A stretch of DNA of 64,000 nucleotides from Prevotellaceae bacterium UBA1075 (GTDB taxonomy: Bacteria; Bacteroidota; Bacteroidia; Bacteroidales; Bacteroidaceae): assembly GCA_002316015.1 (NCBI GenBank), contig DCCS01000038.1, positions 33,855 to 97,854 on the forward strand, read 5' to 3'. Numbering within the stretch: position 1 is the stretch's first letter; every line of letters starts with the position of its first letter. The translations under genes were made by a program, and so were the position numbers. Below, in pieces: positions 44,751 to 52,756 of this stretch. The notes below the pieces were generated by a model, which made no database searches, was not told the origin of the DNA, and was given only the letters and a program-made list of their open reading frames with translations.

Positions 44751-44788
44751 AGCGTGCCAAGTCCTGGGCTATCGAGTCTTGGCACGCT
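44751..44788. terminator. Bidirectional terminator overlapping the end of the VanZ-like gene
   Basis: AGCGTGCCAAG (44751-44761) and CTTGGCACGCT (44778-44788) form a perfect 11-bp stem followed by TTT on the plus strand. The right arm is also the last codons of the convergent VanZ-like gene. Confidence 0.85.
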
Positions 44789-45158
44789 TTTGCAATGCAA
44801 GTGTTCCGATGACGACAGCAATAGCCACCCCAATGCAGTTGGCCACGAAGTCCCACCAGTCGCCTGAGCGGTAGGTGGTGAGGTAAGCCTGTGCCAGTTC
44901 CATCAGTCCGCCCCATGCGATTGGAGCCACGGTGCCTAGCACGGAGAGACGTATCCAGTTGACACGCTTGTGGCTGTGCAGGTACTGCCACCAGATGACC
45001 AGCGTGAGCGTTGTGTACATCACCATGTGTGTCCACTTGTCCATCAATGGCACGTCATCGGCCACAGGCACTTCGGGGACGCGGATTAGCGAGAGAGCCA
45101 GGATGACCAGCAAGGCAAGTAAGCAAAGGGGATATGTCTTAATGTAATGTGTAAGCAT
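44769..45158 (-). CDS. VanZ-like membrane protein
   Basis: 129 aa with four hydrophobic helices (near 10-26, 44-60, 70-90 and 105-122). VanZ-family features are the acidic MDKWTHMVMYTTLTLV and GGLMELAQAYLT..RSGDWWDFVANCIGV. The family is linked to teicoplanin resistance in Gram-positives, but in Bacteroidota its role is undefined. The start at 45158 (MLTHYIK) is preferred over 45188 because the predicted -7 box (45186-45193) lies on top of the latter. Confidence 0.85.
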   Translation of the reverse strand: MLTHYIKTYPLCLLALLVILALSLIRVPEVPVADDVPLMDKWTHMVMYTTLTLVIWWQYLHSHKRVNWIRLSVLGTVAPIAWGGLMELAQAYLTTYRSGDWWDFVANCIGVAIAVVIGTLALQKRAKTR

Positions 45159-45185
45159 TTTCGCCTGTTTTATTTCAATAGGGCG

Positions 45186-45214
45186 CAAAGATATGGAAAA
45201 TCTTTGTAACTTTG
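45186..45214. promoter_or_regulatory. Back-to-back divergent promoters: VanZ-like gene and NSS transporter 1
   Basis: Minus-strand TATCTTTG at 45186-45193 and plus-strand TAACTTTG at 45207-45214, only 13 bp apart, so each polymerase footprint would cover the other's -7 box. The plus transcript has a leader of about 60 nt to 45281. Confidence 0.65.
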
Positions 45215-45280
45215 CACCTGTGGCTGGCTGAATGTTTTAGCCTATAATTAGGACTCAATGTCATAAACCAGTGCAGATAG

Positions 45281-46633
45281 ATGGACAATCGTGGCAGTTT
45301 TGGCAGCAAACTGGGTGTGGTGCTTGCCTCGGCGGGAAGTGCCGTAGGTCTGGGTAATATATGGCGTTTCCCTACAGAGGTGGGCAGGAATGGCGGTGCG
45401 GCCTTCATTCTTGTCTATCTCCTGTGTGTGGTGTTGCTGGCGATGCCCGTGATGGTGAGCGAGTTCGTCATCGGGCGTGCCTCAAAGGCCAACACGGTGC
45501 ATTCTTATCGGGTTCTTGCTCCAGGCAAGCCTTGGGTGCTTACTGGTTTCATGGGCGTTCTGGCAGGTGTGCTGGTGCTGTCGTTCTATTCAGTGGTGGC
45601 GGGATGGACACTCAACTATACCATGGAGTCGCTGACAGGCAAACTCATGGGCGCACAGGACTACTCCTCCCATTTCGCGGCTTTCTCCAGCAATCCCTTT
45701 CATCCCCTTGTCTATGTGTATCTGTTTCTGATACTCACTCATCTTGTAGTGGCACGTGGCGTGCAGGATGGCATAGAGCGTTATTCCAAACTGATGATGC
45801 CGCTCCTCTTTGCGATCCTGCTGTTGCTGGTTGGACTCTCGGTCATGATGCCGGGGGCGGCGCGGGGGATTTCTTTCTTGCTTCGTCCAGATTTCAGCAA
45901 GATTACGGGCAGCGTGGTGCTCAGTGCCATGGGGCAGGCATTCTTCTCGCTCAGTGTGGGCATAGGCTGCATGGCCACCTATGCCTCATATTTCGGAAAA
46001 AGCACCCGTCTGGTGTCCTCTGCTTTCAACGTGTGCGTGATAGACACCCTGGTGGCGGTGTTGAGCGGCTTTGTCATCTTCCCCACAGTGTTCAGTGTGC
46101 ATGGCATGACCCCGGACGCGGGGCCGGGTTTGGTGTTCATCACCCTACCCAATGTGTTTAACATAGCCTTTGCCCATGCCCCGGTGCTCAATTATGTGTT
46201 CAGTGGCCTGTTCTATCTGCTGCTGCTTCTGGCCGCGTTGACCAGCAGCATCTCGATGAACGAGATAGCCACTGCCTTCATCCACGAGAACTACCATGTG
46301 AGCCGCCGGCTATCGACCGTCATAGTCACGGCCGTAGCCATGCTGCTTGGCACGGCATGCTCGCTCTCCTTCGGCGCTTGGTCAGGCGTCAAACTGTTCG
46401 GCATGGGGTTCTTTGACCTGTTTGACTTCGTCACGGCGAAGTTCATGATGCCTCTGGGCGGCATTCTCATCACCGTGTTCGTCGGCTGGTACCTGGACAA
46501 GAATCTGACCCTGGCCGAGTTGACCAATGGCGGAACCGTGTGGAAACATGCTGCGCGTGTCGTGCTCTTCCTTATCCGCTGGGTGGCTCCAGTAGGCATG
46601 GGGGCTGTTTTCCTCAACCAGTTGATAGGGTAA
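45281..46633 (+). CDS. Sodium:neurotransmitter symporter family transporter (first of two)
   Basis: 450 aa, inner membrane, about 11-12 helices with the LeuT-type fold. Helix 1 carries the sodium/substrate motif AGSAVGLGNIWRFPTEVGRNGGAAFILVYLL, and helix 6-8 segments include GQAFFSLSVGIGCMATYASYF and SGLFYLLLLLAALTSSISMNE. Bacterial members import amino acids with sodium, often aromatic ones. It is a close paralogue of the next gene (same length, same motifs). It is transcribed divergently from the VanZ-like gene. Confidence 0.94.
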   Translation: MDNRGSFGSKLGVVLASAGSAVGLGNIWRFPTEVGRNGGAAFILVYLLCVVLLAMPVMVSEFVIGRASKANTVHSYRVLAPGKPWVLTGFMGVLAGVLVLSFYSVVAGWTLNYTMESLTGKLMGAQDYSSHFAAFSSNPFHPLVYVYLFLILTHLVVARGVQDGIERYSKLMMPLLFAILLLLVGLSVMMPGAARGISFLLRPDFSKITGSVVLSAMGQAFFSLSVGIGCMATYASYFGKSTRLVSSAFNVCVIDTLVAVLSGFVIFPTVFSVHGMTPDAGPGLVFITLPNVFNIAFAHAPVLNYVFSGLFYLLLLLAALTSSISMNEIATAFIHENYHVSRRLSTVIVTAVAMLLGTACSLSFGAWSGVKLFGMGFFDLFDFVTAKFMMPLGGILITVFVGWYLDKNLTLAELTNGGTVWKHAARVVLFLIRWVAPVGMGAVFLNQLIG

Positions 46634-46725
46634 TCAGATGAGACAGGGATAAACAGAGTGCCACTGTGGACATAAGCCTTCAACACTCTGGGGCAAGTGC
46701 CACAGTGACCAAGCGATAGAGACAT

Positions 46726-48081
46726 ATGGACAATGAAAGGAAAAACTTTGGCAGCAAGCTCGGCGTGGTTTTCGCGGCGGCGGGCAGCGCGGTAGGACTG
46801 GGCAATGTGTGGCGGTTCCCTACCGAAGTGGGCAACAATGGTGGCGCGGCTTTCATCCTGGTATATCTGCTGTGTGTGGTGCTGGTGGGCATGCCGGTCA
46901 TGCTGAGCGAATTCCTCATCGGCAGGCACACGCATGCCAACACCATAACCGCCTTTTCCAAACTGGCTCCAGGTACCTGGTGGCGCATAGGAGGCGTGGA
47001 GGGTGTGTTTGTGGCCTTCCTCATCTTCTCATATTATATTATAATAAGCGGATGGACACTCTACTATATGGTTGAGTCGCTCATGGGCAATCTGCTTGTC
47101 GACCGTGACTACGTCGGCTTCTTCAACAGTTTCGTGTCCAATCCTTGGAAGCCCATCCTGTGCGCTTCGGTTTTCATGGCCGTCACCCATGCTGTGATAG
47201 TGCGGGGGGTGCAGTCGGGTATTGAACGTTTTTCCAAGGTGCTCATGCCCATGCTCCTGCTCATCATAGTCATACTGGTTCTGTGCTCGTTGGGAATGCC
47301 GGGGTCGGCCCAGGGACTTGCCTTCCTGTTGGAACCCGACTTCAGCAAGATTACGGGCGATGTGGTGCTGAGTGCCATGGGACAGGCCTTCTTTTCGCTG
47401 AGCCTTGCCATGGGGTGCCTGTGCACCTATGCCTCCTATTTCAAAGTAGAGACCAATCTGCCCAAGGTTGTCTTCAGTGTGTGTGCCATCGACACTTTCG
47501 TGGCTGTGCTGAGCGGTTTCATTATTTTCCCCGCCGTGTTCAGCGTGGATGGAGCCGCAGTGAACGCCGGCCCTGGACTGGTGTTTCAGACGCTGCCCAA
47601 CGTGTTCAACATCGCCTTCCGTTCGGTACCCGTGGCAGGCTACGTCTTCAGCGGCCTCTTCTATATGTTGCTTATCCTGGCGGCTCTCACCAGTGCCATG
47701 TCCTTGCACGAGCCAGTCACGGCTTATCTGGTTGAGGCCACGGGCATGTCCCGTCGTAAGGCGGCCACGTGGGTGTCCTGCTCGTGCATGGCTCTATCCT
47801 GCTTGTGTGCGCTGTCCTTTGGCGCGCTATCCGATTTCCACATGTTCGGAATGACGGTGTTTGAGCTCTTTGACTTTGTCTCCTCCAAACTTATCCTGCC
47901 GCTGGGTGGCATTGTCATCTGCCTGTTCGTAGGTTGGCGGCTTGACCGCAGATTGGTGGAGAGCGAGGTGACAAATGGCGGGAAACTGCATTTTCGCTTC
48001 CTTCATGCCTATATTTTCCTGGTGCGCTATGTGGTGCCCGTAGCCATCGCCTCAATCTTCGTGCACGAATTGGTGGGCTGA
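46726..48081 (+). CDS. Sodium:neurotransmitter symporter family transporter (second of two)
   Basis: 451 aa, with the same architecture as the upstream copy: AAGSAVGLGNVWRFPTEVGNNGGAAFILVYLL in helix 1, GQAFFSLSLAMGCLCTYASYF and SGLFYMLLILAALTSAMSLHE. Differences cluster in loops and in helix 3/8 positions, suggesting related but distinct substrates. It lies 92 nt after the first copy, and its stop overlaps the start of the next gene by one nucleotide (TGATG), so the three genes are probably cotranscribed. Confidence 0.94.
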   Translation: MDNERKNFGSKLGVVFAAAGSAVGLGNVWRFPTEVGNNGGAAFILVYLLCVVLVGMPVMLSEFLIGRHTHANTITAFSKLAPGTWWRIGGVEGVFVAFLIFSYYIIISGWTLYYMVESLMGNLLVDRDYVGFFNSFVSNPWKPILCASVFMAVTHAVIVRGVQSGIERFSKVLMPMLLLIIVILVLCSLGMPGSAQGLAFLLEPDFSKITGDVVLSAMGQAFFSLSLAMGCLCTYASYFKVETNLPKVVFSVCAIDTFVAVLSGFIIFPAVFSVDGAAVNAGPGLVFQTLPNVFNIAFRSVPVAGYVFSGLFYMLLILAALTSAMSLHEPVTAYLVEATGMSRRKAATWVSCSCMALSCLCALSFGALSDFHMFGMTVFELFDFVSSKLILPLGGIVICLFVGWRLDRRLVESEVTNGGKLHFRFLHAYIFLVRYVVPVAIASIFVHELVG

Positions 48082-49088
48082 TGCGTAGGCTTCCTTTTCT
48101 TTCCAATGCCGACCGACGCGCGCTCCTGGTGCTTGAGTGGGTGCTCATGTTCATCGTTTTGGGCTTTTTTGTATATACGTGGGTGGAACCTGGTGAAGGC
48201 GCAGTTGACGGAAAGCACGTTGGGAAGCATGGCGAAAAGGAGGTGCGGAGAGCGTCGCGCACGGCACGTGGCAAGACGAGAACATACATTTATTCTACAG
48301 AGGAGACTCCAGTGGAAACTTTCCCCTTTGACCCGAACACGGCCGACAGCACCCAACTCCTGCGCCTTGGACTCGCGCCTTGGCAGGTGCGCGCCATTTA
48401 TCGTTACAGGGCCAAGCGCGGCCGCTACCACACACCCGAGGACTTTGCTCGCCTTCCAGGCATGACCAACGAGGTGTGGACACGGCTTTCCCCGATGATT
48501 CGCATCGCAGAACGGTTCCAATATATAGACTCCGAGGCGGTTGCAGCATCTGCGCGAGAACGCGGACGGAGCTGTAGTTCAGGGAATGGAGAAGACCGCA
48601 GGCCTGATTCCCAGCACTCCGCCTCTTCAGGCGCAGTTGTTGGCGATGTCGTGCCGGTCGCCCCCAGGGACACTGTTCTCTATCCCGAAAAGTACAAAAG
48701 CCTGGTGCAAGTGGATCTCAATGAGGCCGACACCAACCAACTGAAGAAGATACCGGGCATCGCTTCCTACCGCGCGCGCCAGATAGTGCGCTATCGTGAG
48801 AGTCTGGGGGGATTTGTCAGCGTGGAGCAGGTGATGGAGTCGTGCACCCTGCCCGATGATGTGCTTGACTGGTTTTGCCTCACACACACGCACACACGCA
48901 AGGTCAACATCAACCGTGCGTCCGTGCAGGCCATGCGCAGGCATCCCTACATCAGTTTCTATCAAGCGCGTGCCATCTATGAGCATCGGCGCGACAAGGG
49001 CGAGTTCCGTTCTCTGGGCGAACTGTTGCAACTGGAGGAGTTTGTACAGAAGGACATTGACCGCCTACAGCCCTACGTTGAGTTGTGA
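48081..49088 (+). CDS. Membrane-anchored triple helix-hairpin-helix protein
   Basis: 335 aa. A single N-terminal helix (about 15-33) is followed by a basic linker and three helix-hairpin-helix modules: about 85-140 (FDPNTADSTQLLRLGLAPWQVRAIYRYR), 210-265 (VDLNEADTNQLKKIPGIASYRARQIVRYR) and 272-335 (VNINRASVQAMRRHPYISFYQARAIYEHR). These resemble the ComEA DNA-binding fold but in triplicate. It may bind DNA at the envelope or be a structural scaffold; no competence genes are nearby. A CA-rich tract lies inside the coding region at 48881-48898. Starts one base inside the previous stop codon. Confidence 0.88.
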   Translation: MRRLPFLSNADRRALLVLEWVLMFIVLGFFVYTWVEPGEGAVDGKHVGKHGEKEVRRASRTARGKTRTYIYSTEETPVETFPFDPNTADSTQLLRLGLAPWQVRAIYRYRAKRGRYHTPEDFARLPGMTNEVWTRLSPMIRIAERFQYIDSEAVAASARERGRSCSSGNGEDRRPDSQHSASSGAVVGDVVPVAPRDTVLYPEKYKSLVQVDLNEADTNQLKKIPGIASYRARQIVRYRESLGGFVSVEQVMESCTLPDDVLDWFCLTHTHTRKVNINRASVQAMRRHPYISFYQARAIYEHRRDKGEFRSLGELLQLEEFVQKDIDRLQPYVEL

Positions 49089-49434
49089 CCACATCTGTCG
49101 GGATAAGCATGTGAGGGTGTGTGCCTCACCCCCCCCCTGGGATCGTCCTTCAGGGCATGTGGGAGAGTGGGACGAGCGTGTTTTCCCTCTTCTCCCGTGC
49201 TCTTTGACAGGGTAAGGGTGTGAGGTTCAATGGAAAACCCAGAAAAAAGTAACAGGAAATGCTTGCTGTTCTGTGAAAAAGTGATACCTTTGCACGCCGA
49301 TTATTATCAAGAGGGCAAGTAATGTGCCCTCACGGCTCGTGTGGATAGCCTCTCCTTTGGCCGGGAAGGTGGTTCGTGAATCGGGTTGAGAAAGTGAACA
49401 GTAACAAACAGAATCAAGAGCAAAATCAAACAGA
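49089..49434. other. 346-nt region between the HHH gene and rplM
   Basis: Contents: a hairpin GTGAGG-N7-CCTCAC (49111-49129) directly followed by a run of nine C (49129-49137), a -7 box TACCTTTG (49285-49292) and a ~135-nt rplM leader. The leader contains a perfect 7-bp hairpin GAGGGCA/TGCCCTC (49311-49317, 49325-49331) and CACG-GCT-CGTG next to it. No gene. Confidence 0.7.
49285..49292 (+). promoter_or_regulatory. -7 box (TACCTTTG) for the ribosomal protein genes
   Basis: Exact TAnnTTTG match; a TTG at 49263-49265 could be the -33 at good spacing. The transcript would carry a long, hairpin-containing leader before rplM, which suits autogenous control by L13, but that is inference. Confidence 0.6.
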
Positions 49435-49896
49435 ATGAATACTTTAAGTTACAAGACCATCTCTATCAACAAGGCGACAGCCAAGAAGGAATGGGTGGTG
49501 GTGGATGCCACAGACCAAGTGCTCGGCCGCTTGTGCACCAGGGTGGCCAAACTGCTTAGGGGCAAGTATAAGCCCGAGTTCACTCCCCATGTGGACTGTG
49601 GGGACAATGTGATTGTCGTGAATGCCGACAAGATCCGCCTCACCGGCAACAAGATGGCCGACCGCGTGTATCTTTCTTATACTGGTTATCCTGGTGGTCA
49701 GCGCAAGGCTACACCTGCCAGCATCCTGGCCAAGCCCAATGGTGCTGACAAGCTGATTCACAAAGTGGTGAAGGGAATGCTGCCTAAGAACAAGTTGTCA
49801 AATCGTTTGTTGGGTAACCTCTATGTGTACGGCGGTGCTGAGCACAAGCACGAGGCACAGAGCCCCAAGGCCATTGATATTAACCTCTATAAGTAA
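49435..49896 (+). CDS. rplM: 50S ribosomal protein L13
   Basis: 153 aa, full length. Family features: WVVVDATDQVLGRLCTRVAKLLRGKYKP, FTPHVDCGDNVIVVNADKIRLTGNK, YTGYPGGQ and VKGMLPKNKLSNRLLGNLYVYGGAEHKHEAQSP. rpsI follows 8 nt downstream, the conserved L13-S9 pair. Confidence 0.98.
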   Translation: MNTLSYKTISINKATAKKEWVVVDATDQVLGRLCTRVAKLLRGKYKPEFTPHVDCGDNVIVVNADKIRLTGNKMADRVYLSYTGYPGGQRKATPASILAKPNGADKLIHKVVKGMLPKNKLSNRLLGNLYVYGGAEHKHEAQSPKAIDINLYK

Positions 49897-49904
49897 GACA
49901 AGAG

Positions 49905-50300
49905 ATGGAAAGTAAGTATATAGCAAATGCAGTTGGCCGCCGCAAGAGCGCGGTAGCGCGTGTATATGTGGCCGAGGGTTCTGGCAACATCACCATCAAC
50001 AAGCGTGCACTGGAGCAGTATTTCCCCAGCACAATCCTCCAGTATGTGGTCAAGCAGCCTCTGAATCTGCTCGAGGTGGCCGAGAAATATGACATAAAGG
50101 TGAATCTCTTCGGGGGCGGCTACACAGGCCAGTCACAGGCTCTGCGCCTGGCTATCGCCCGCGCACTCGTGAAAATCAATGCCGAGGACAAGAAAGCTCT
50201 GCGTGCGGAGGGCTTCGTGACCCGTGACAGCCGTGCAGTCGAGCGCAAGAAGCCGGGACGTCCCAAGGCACGCCGCCGCTTCCAGTTCAGCAAGCGTTGA
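49905..50300 (+). CDS. rpsI: 30S ribosomal protein S9
   Basis: 131 aa. Features: AVGRRKSAVARVYVAEGSG at the start, VNLFGGGYTGQSQALRLAIARAL, and the basic C-terminal tail GRPKARRRFQFSKR that reaches the P-site tRNA. Translated from an operon with rplM. Confidence 0.98.
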   Translation: MESKYIANAVGRRKSAVARVYVAEGSGNITINKRALEQYFPSTILQYVVKQPLNLLEVAEKYDIKVNLFGGGYTGQSQALRLAIARALVKINAEDKKALRAEGFVTRDSRAVERKKPGRPKARRRFQFSKR

Positions 50301-50603
50301 CATCCCAACTCTTGCAGGAGGGTGCCTGAAAGCTCGCGTCGCGTGAGGCGACATGGCATGTGGCACTCATGTTTAGCATCCAAATCTGCCTGACTCCCGT
50401 TGGCGACAGCCTCACAGGGTATCCCTTAAACATTATATAATATGGCATAAAGGGAATCCAGGACTACTTGCAGATTGGTTCGCCCGCCAGACACAAAGGC
50501 TTTTCCCCGGCTTGCGCCGCCCAGGGGCGGAAGGCTGTGGGAAAGCCGGAAAAAGTCCGGAGGAATTAAGAGGAAAGTAAACAACATATCAACAACAAGA
50601 AAA
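50301..50603. promoter_or_regulatory. Structured rpsB leader region
   Basis: 303 nt with no gene. The 3' part folds into a nested hairpin: outer GGCTTTTCCC (50498-50507) with GGGAAAGCC (50539-50547, one bulge) and inner CCGCCC-AG-GGGCGG (50517-50530). A competing short hairpin CCGGA/TCCGG (50546-50550, 50556-50560) shares bases with the outer stem, which would allow two alternative folds just before the rpsB start. No TAnnTTTG box is obvious, so readthrough from rplM-rpsI is possible. Confidence 0.55.
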
Positions 50604-51410
50604 ATGTCAAGAACAAATTTTGAGACTCTGCTGGAGGCAGGCTGTCACTTTGGCCACCTCAAGAGAAAGTGGAATCCTGCTATGGCTCCCTATATCTTCA
50701 TGGAGCGCAACGGTATTCACATCATCGACCTTCACAAGACCGTAGCAAAGATTGATGAAGCGGCCGAAGCGTTGAAGCAGATAGCAAAGAGCGGCAAGAG
50801 GATTCTGTTTGTGGCCACCAAGAAGCAGGCGAAGCAGTGTGTGGCCGAGAAGGCTGCCTCTGTGAACATGCCCTATGTGATAGAGCGCTGGCCTGGCGGC
50901 ATGTTGACCAATTTTCCCACAATCCGCAAGGCTGTGAAGAAGATGGCCAACATTGACAAGCTTACTGCAGATGGCACATACAGCAACCTGAGCAAGCGCG
51001 AGATACTGCAGATAAGCCGCCAGCGTGCAAAGTTGGAGAAGAACCTTGGTTCTATCGCAGACCTCAACCGTCTGCCCGCAGCCCTCTTTGTGGTAGACGT
51101 GCTCAAGGAGCAGATTGCCGTGCGCGAGGCCAACCGCCTGGGTATCCCCGTGTTCGGTATCGTGGACACCAACTCCAACCCCGACAATATAGATTTCGTG
51201 ATTCCCGCAAACGATGATGCGAACAAGAGCATCGAGGTGATTCTCGAGGCTTGTTGCGCCGCAATTGCAGAGGGTCTCGAAGAGAGGAAGTACGAGAAGG
51301 CTGATGCCGAAGCAGCCTCGCAGCAGGAAGACCAGCCTGTCAAAAAGGGACGTCACAGCGGAAAGGCCCGCGAGGAGGAGGCCGAGGCTTCCGAGACAGA
51401 GCAGGCATAA
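50604..51410 (+). CDS. rpsB: 30S ribosomal protein S2
   Basis: 268 aa. The start MSRTNFETLLEAGCHFGHLKRKWNP is the family N-terminus; the frame is open upstream to 50475, but that part is the structured leader. Features include YIFMERNGIHIIDLHKT, ATKKQAKQCV, YVIERWPGGMLTNF and GIPVFGIVDTNSNPDNIDFVIPANDDA. The C-terminal ~35 residues are a Glu/Ala/Lys-rich extension typical of this phylum. tsf follows 45 nt downstream. Confidence 0.98.
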   Translation: MSRTNFETLLEAGCHFGHLKRKWNPAMAPYIFMERNGIHIIDLHKTVAKIDEAAEALKQIAKSGKRILFVATKKQAKQCVAEKAASVNMPYVIERWPGGMLTNFPTIRKAVKKMANIDKLTADGTYSNLSKREILQISRQRAKLEKNLGSIADLNRLPAALFVVDVLKEQIAVREANRLGIPVFGIVDTNSNPDNIDFVIPANDDANKSIEVILEACCAAIAEGLEERKYEKADAEAASQQEDQPVKKGRHSGKAREEEAEASETEQA

Positions 51411-51455
51411 AGGTGAATCCCAACATTTGTCATTAACAAAAACAAGAGAAGAACA

Positions 51456-52448
51456 ATGAATGTTACAATGACCGATATCAAGAAGCTCCGCGAGATGACC
51501 GGGGCAGGCTTGTCGGACTGCAAGAAGGCTTTGGCCGAGTCGGACGACATGGACGGCGCGGTGGCTTACCTGCGCAAGAAGGGTCAGGCTGTGGCTGCGA
51601 AACGCAGTGACCGCGAGGCGGCCGAGGGTTGTGTGCTTGTGAAGGCGGCAGATGGCTTCGGCGCAATCATCGCCCTCAAGTGCGAGACCGATTTCGTGGC
51701 CAACAACGCTGACTTCGTAGCTCTCACACAGCAGATTCTGGATGCGGCTGTAGCCCATAAGTGCAAGTCACTTGACGAAGTGAAGGCTCTGCCAATGGGC
51801 GATGGCACTGTGTCAGATGCCGTGACGGCGCGCAGTGGCATCACGGGCGAAAAGATGGAACTGGACGGCTATTCTTATATCGAGAGCAACAACATTTACA
51901 CTTATAACCACATGAACCGTAACGGTCTGTGTGCCATGGTAGCTCTCAGCGCGCCAGTTGCCGACGAGACCGTGGGCAGGAATGTGGCCATGCAGATTGC
52001 CAGTGCCGCTCCTGTGGCCATTGACGAGAGCGGTGTTCCCCAGGAAGTCAAGGACAACGAGATTGCTGTGGCAATCGAGAAGACCAAGGCCGAGCAGGTA
52101 CAGAAGGCTGTGGAGAATGCCCTGAAGAAGGCAGGCATCAACCCCGCGCTGGTCAACAGCGAGGAGCACATGGAGAGCAACATCGCCAAGGGCTGGATTA
52201 CAGCCGAGGATGTGGAGCGTGCCAAGGCCATCATCGCCCAGGTTTCAGAGGAGAAGTCACACAATCTGCCCGAAGCCATGGTTCAGAACATCGCCAAGGG
52301 ACGTCTCAACAAGTTCCTCAAGGAGAACTGCCTCCTGAGTCAGGAGTATATCTGGGACAAGAACCTCACCGTGGCCTCTTATCTGGACTCAGTGCAGAAG
52401 GGGCTGACTGTGACGGACTTCAAGCGTTTCACCCTGCATGCCGAATAA
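51456..52448 (+). CDS. tsf: Elongation factor Ts
   Basis: 330 aa, nucleotide exchange factor for EF-Tu. The N-terminal UBA-like domain TDIKKLREMTGAGLSDCKKAL and the EF-Tu contact motif CETDFVANNADF are clear; the dimerisation region is of the longer Bacteroidota form. Ends before a strong terminator. Confidence 0.98.
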   Translation: MNVTMTDIKKLREMTGAGLSDCKKALAESDDMDGAVAYLRKKGQAVAAKRSDREAAEGCVLVKAADGFGAIIALKCETDFVANNADFVALTQQILDAAVAHKCKSLDEVKALPMGDGTVSDAVTARSGITGEKMELDGYSYIESNNIYTYNHMNRNGLCAMVALSAPVADETVGRNVAMQIASAAPVAIDESGVPQEVKDNEIAVAIEKTKAEQVQKAVENALKKAGINPALVNSEEHMESNIAKGWITAEDVERAKAIIAQVSEEKSHNLPEAMVQNIAKGRLNKFLKENCLLSQEYIWDKNLTVASYLDSVQKGLTVTDFKRFTLHAE

Positions 52449-52473
52449 CTCGGCGCAAGTTGCAGCATTGTGA

Positions 52474-52515
52474 TAAAAAGTGGGGTTCCCATTCGGGAAT
52501 TCCACTTTTCTTTTT
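52474..52515 (+). terminator. Rho-independent terminator after tsf
   Basis: AAAAAGTGG pairs with CCACTTTT, the stem continuing inward through GGTTCCC/GGGAATT, followed by CTTTTT. It reads as a classic stem and U-tract. Confidence 0.88.
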
Positions 52516-52522
52516 ATCTTTG
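52515..52522 (+). promoter_or_regulatory. -7 box (TATCTTTG) abutting the tsf terminator
   Basis: Exact TAnnTTTG match beginning in the terminator's T-tract; it would start a transcript about 20 nt before the small ORF at 52548 and carry the FAH gene and possibly porU/porV. Confidence 0.55.
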
Positions 52523-52547
52523 CCCTGCTTTGGAGGACGGGGGCAGC

Positions 52548-52733
52548 ATGTCCCGTGAGCGGGGCTGTAGCACACTCCGCACCGCGCTGCCCGCCCCGGT
52601 GGCATGGAGGATGGCTTTTCTCGCGTGGGTGATGGCGTTCTTTCTCCTCGTCTTTGTCCTCTTTGTCTGGGATGACCTGGACGGCATGCTTGACTTGGCG
52701 TGTGGCTTGTCTCGGAAGAGTGGCTGTTTTTAG
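52548..52733 (+). CDS. Possible small membrane protein (61 aa)
   Basis: ORF beginning MSRERGCSTLRTALPAPVAW, with a strong hydrophobic helix at about 23-41 (AFLAWVMAFFLLVFVLFVW) followed by an acidic stretch and a Cys-containing tail. It lies after a -7 box and 23 nt before the FAH gene. I recognise no family. It could be a genuine small inner-membrane protein or a leader sequence open by chance. Confidence 0.45.
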   Translation: MSRERGCSTLRTALPAPVAWRMAFLAWVMAFFLLVFVLFVWDDLDGMLDLACGLSRKSGCF

Positions 52734-52756
52734 TGAACATCGCTTTGTTGCAGGAA

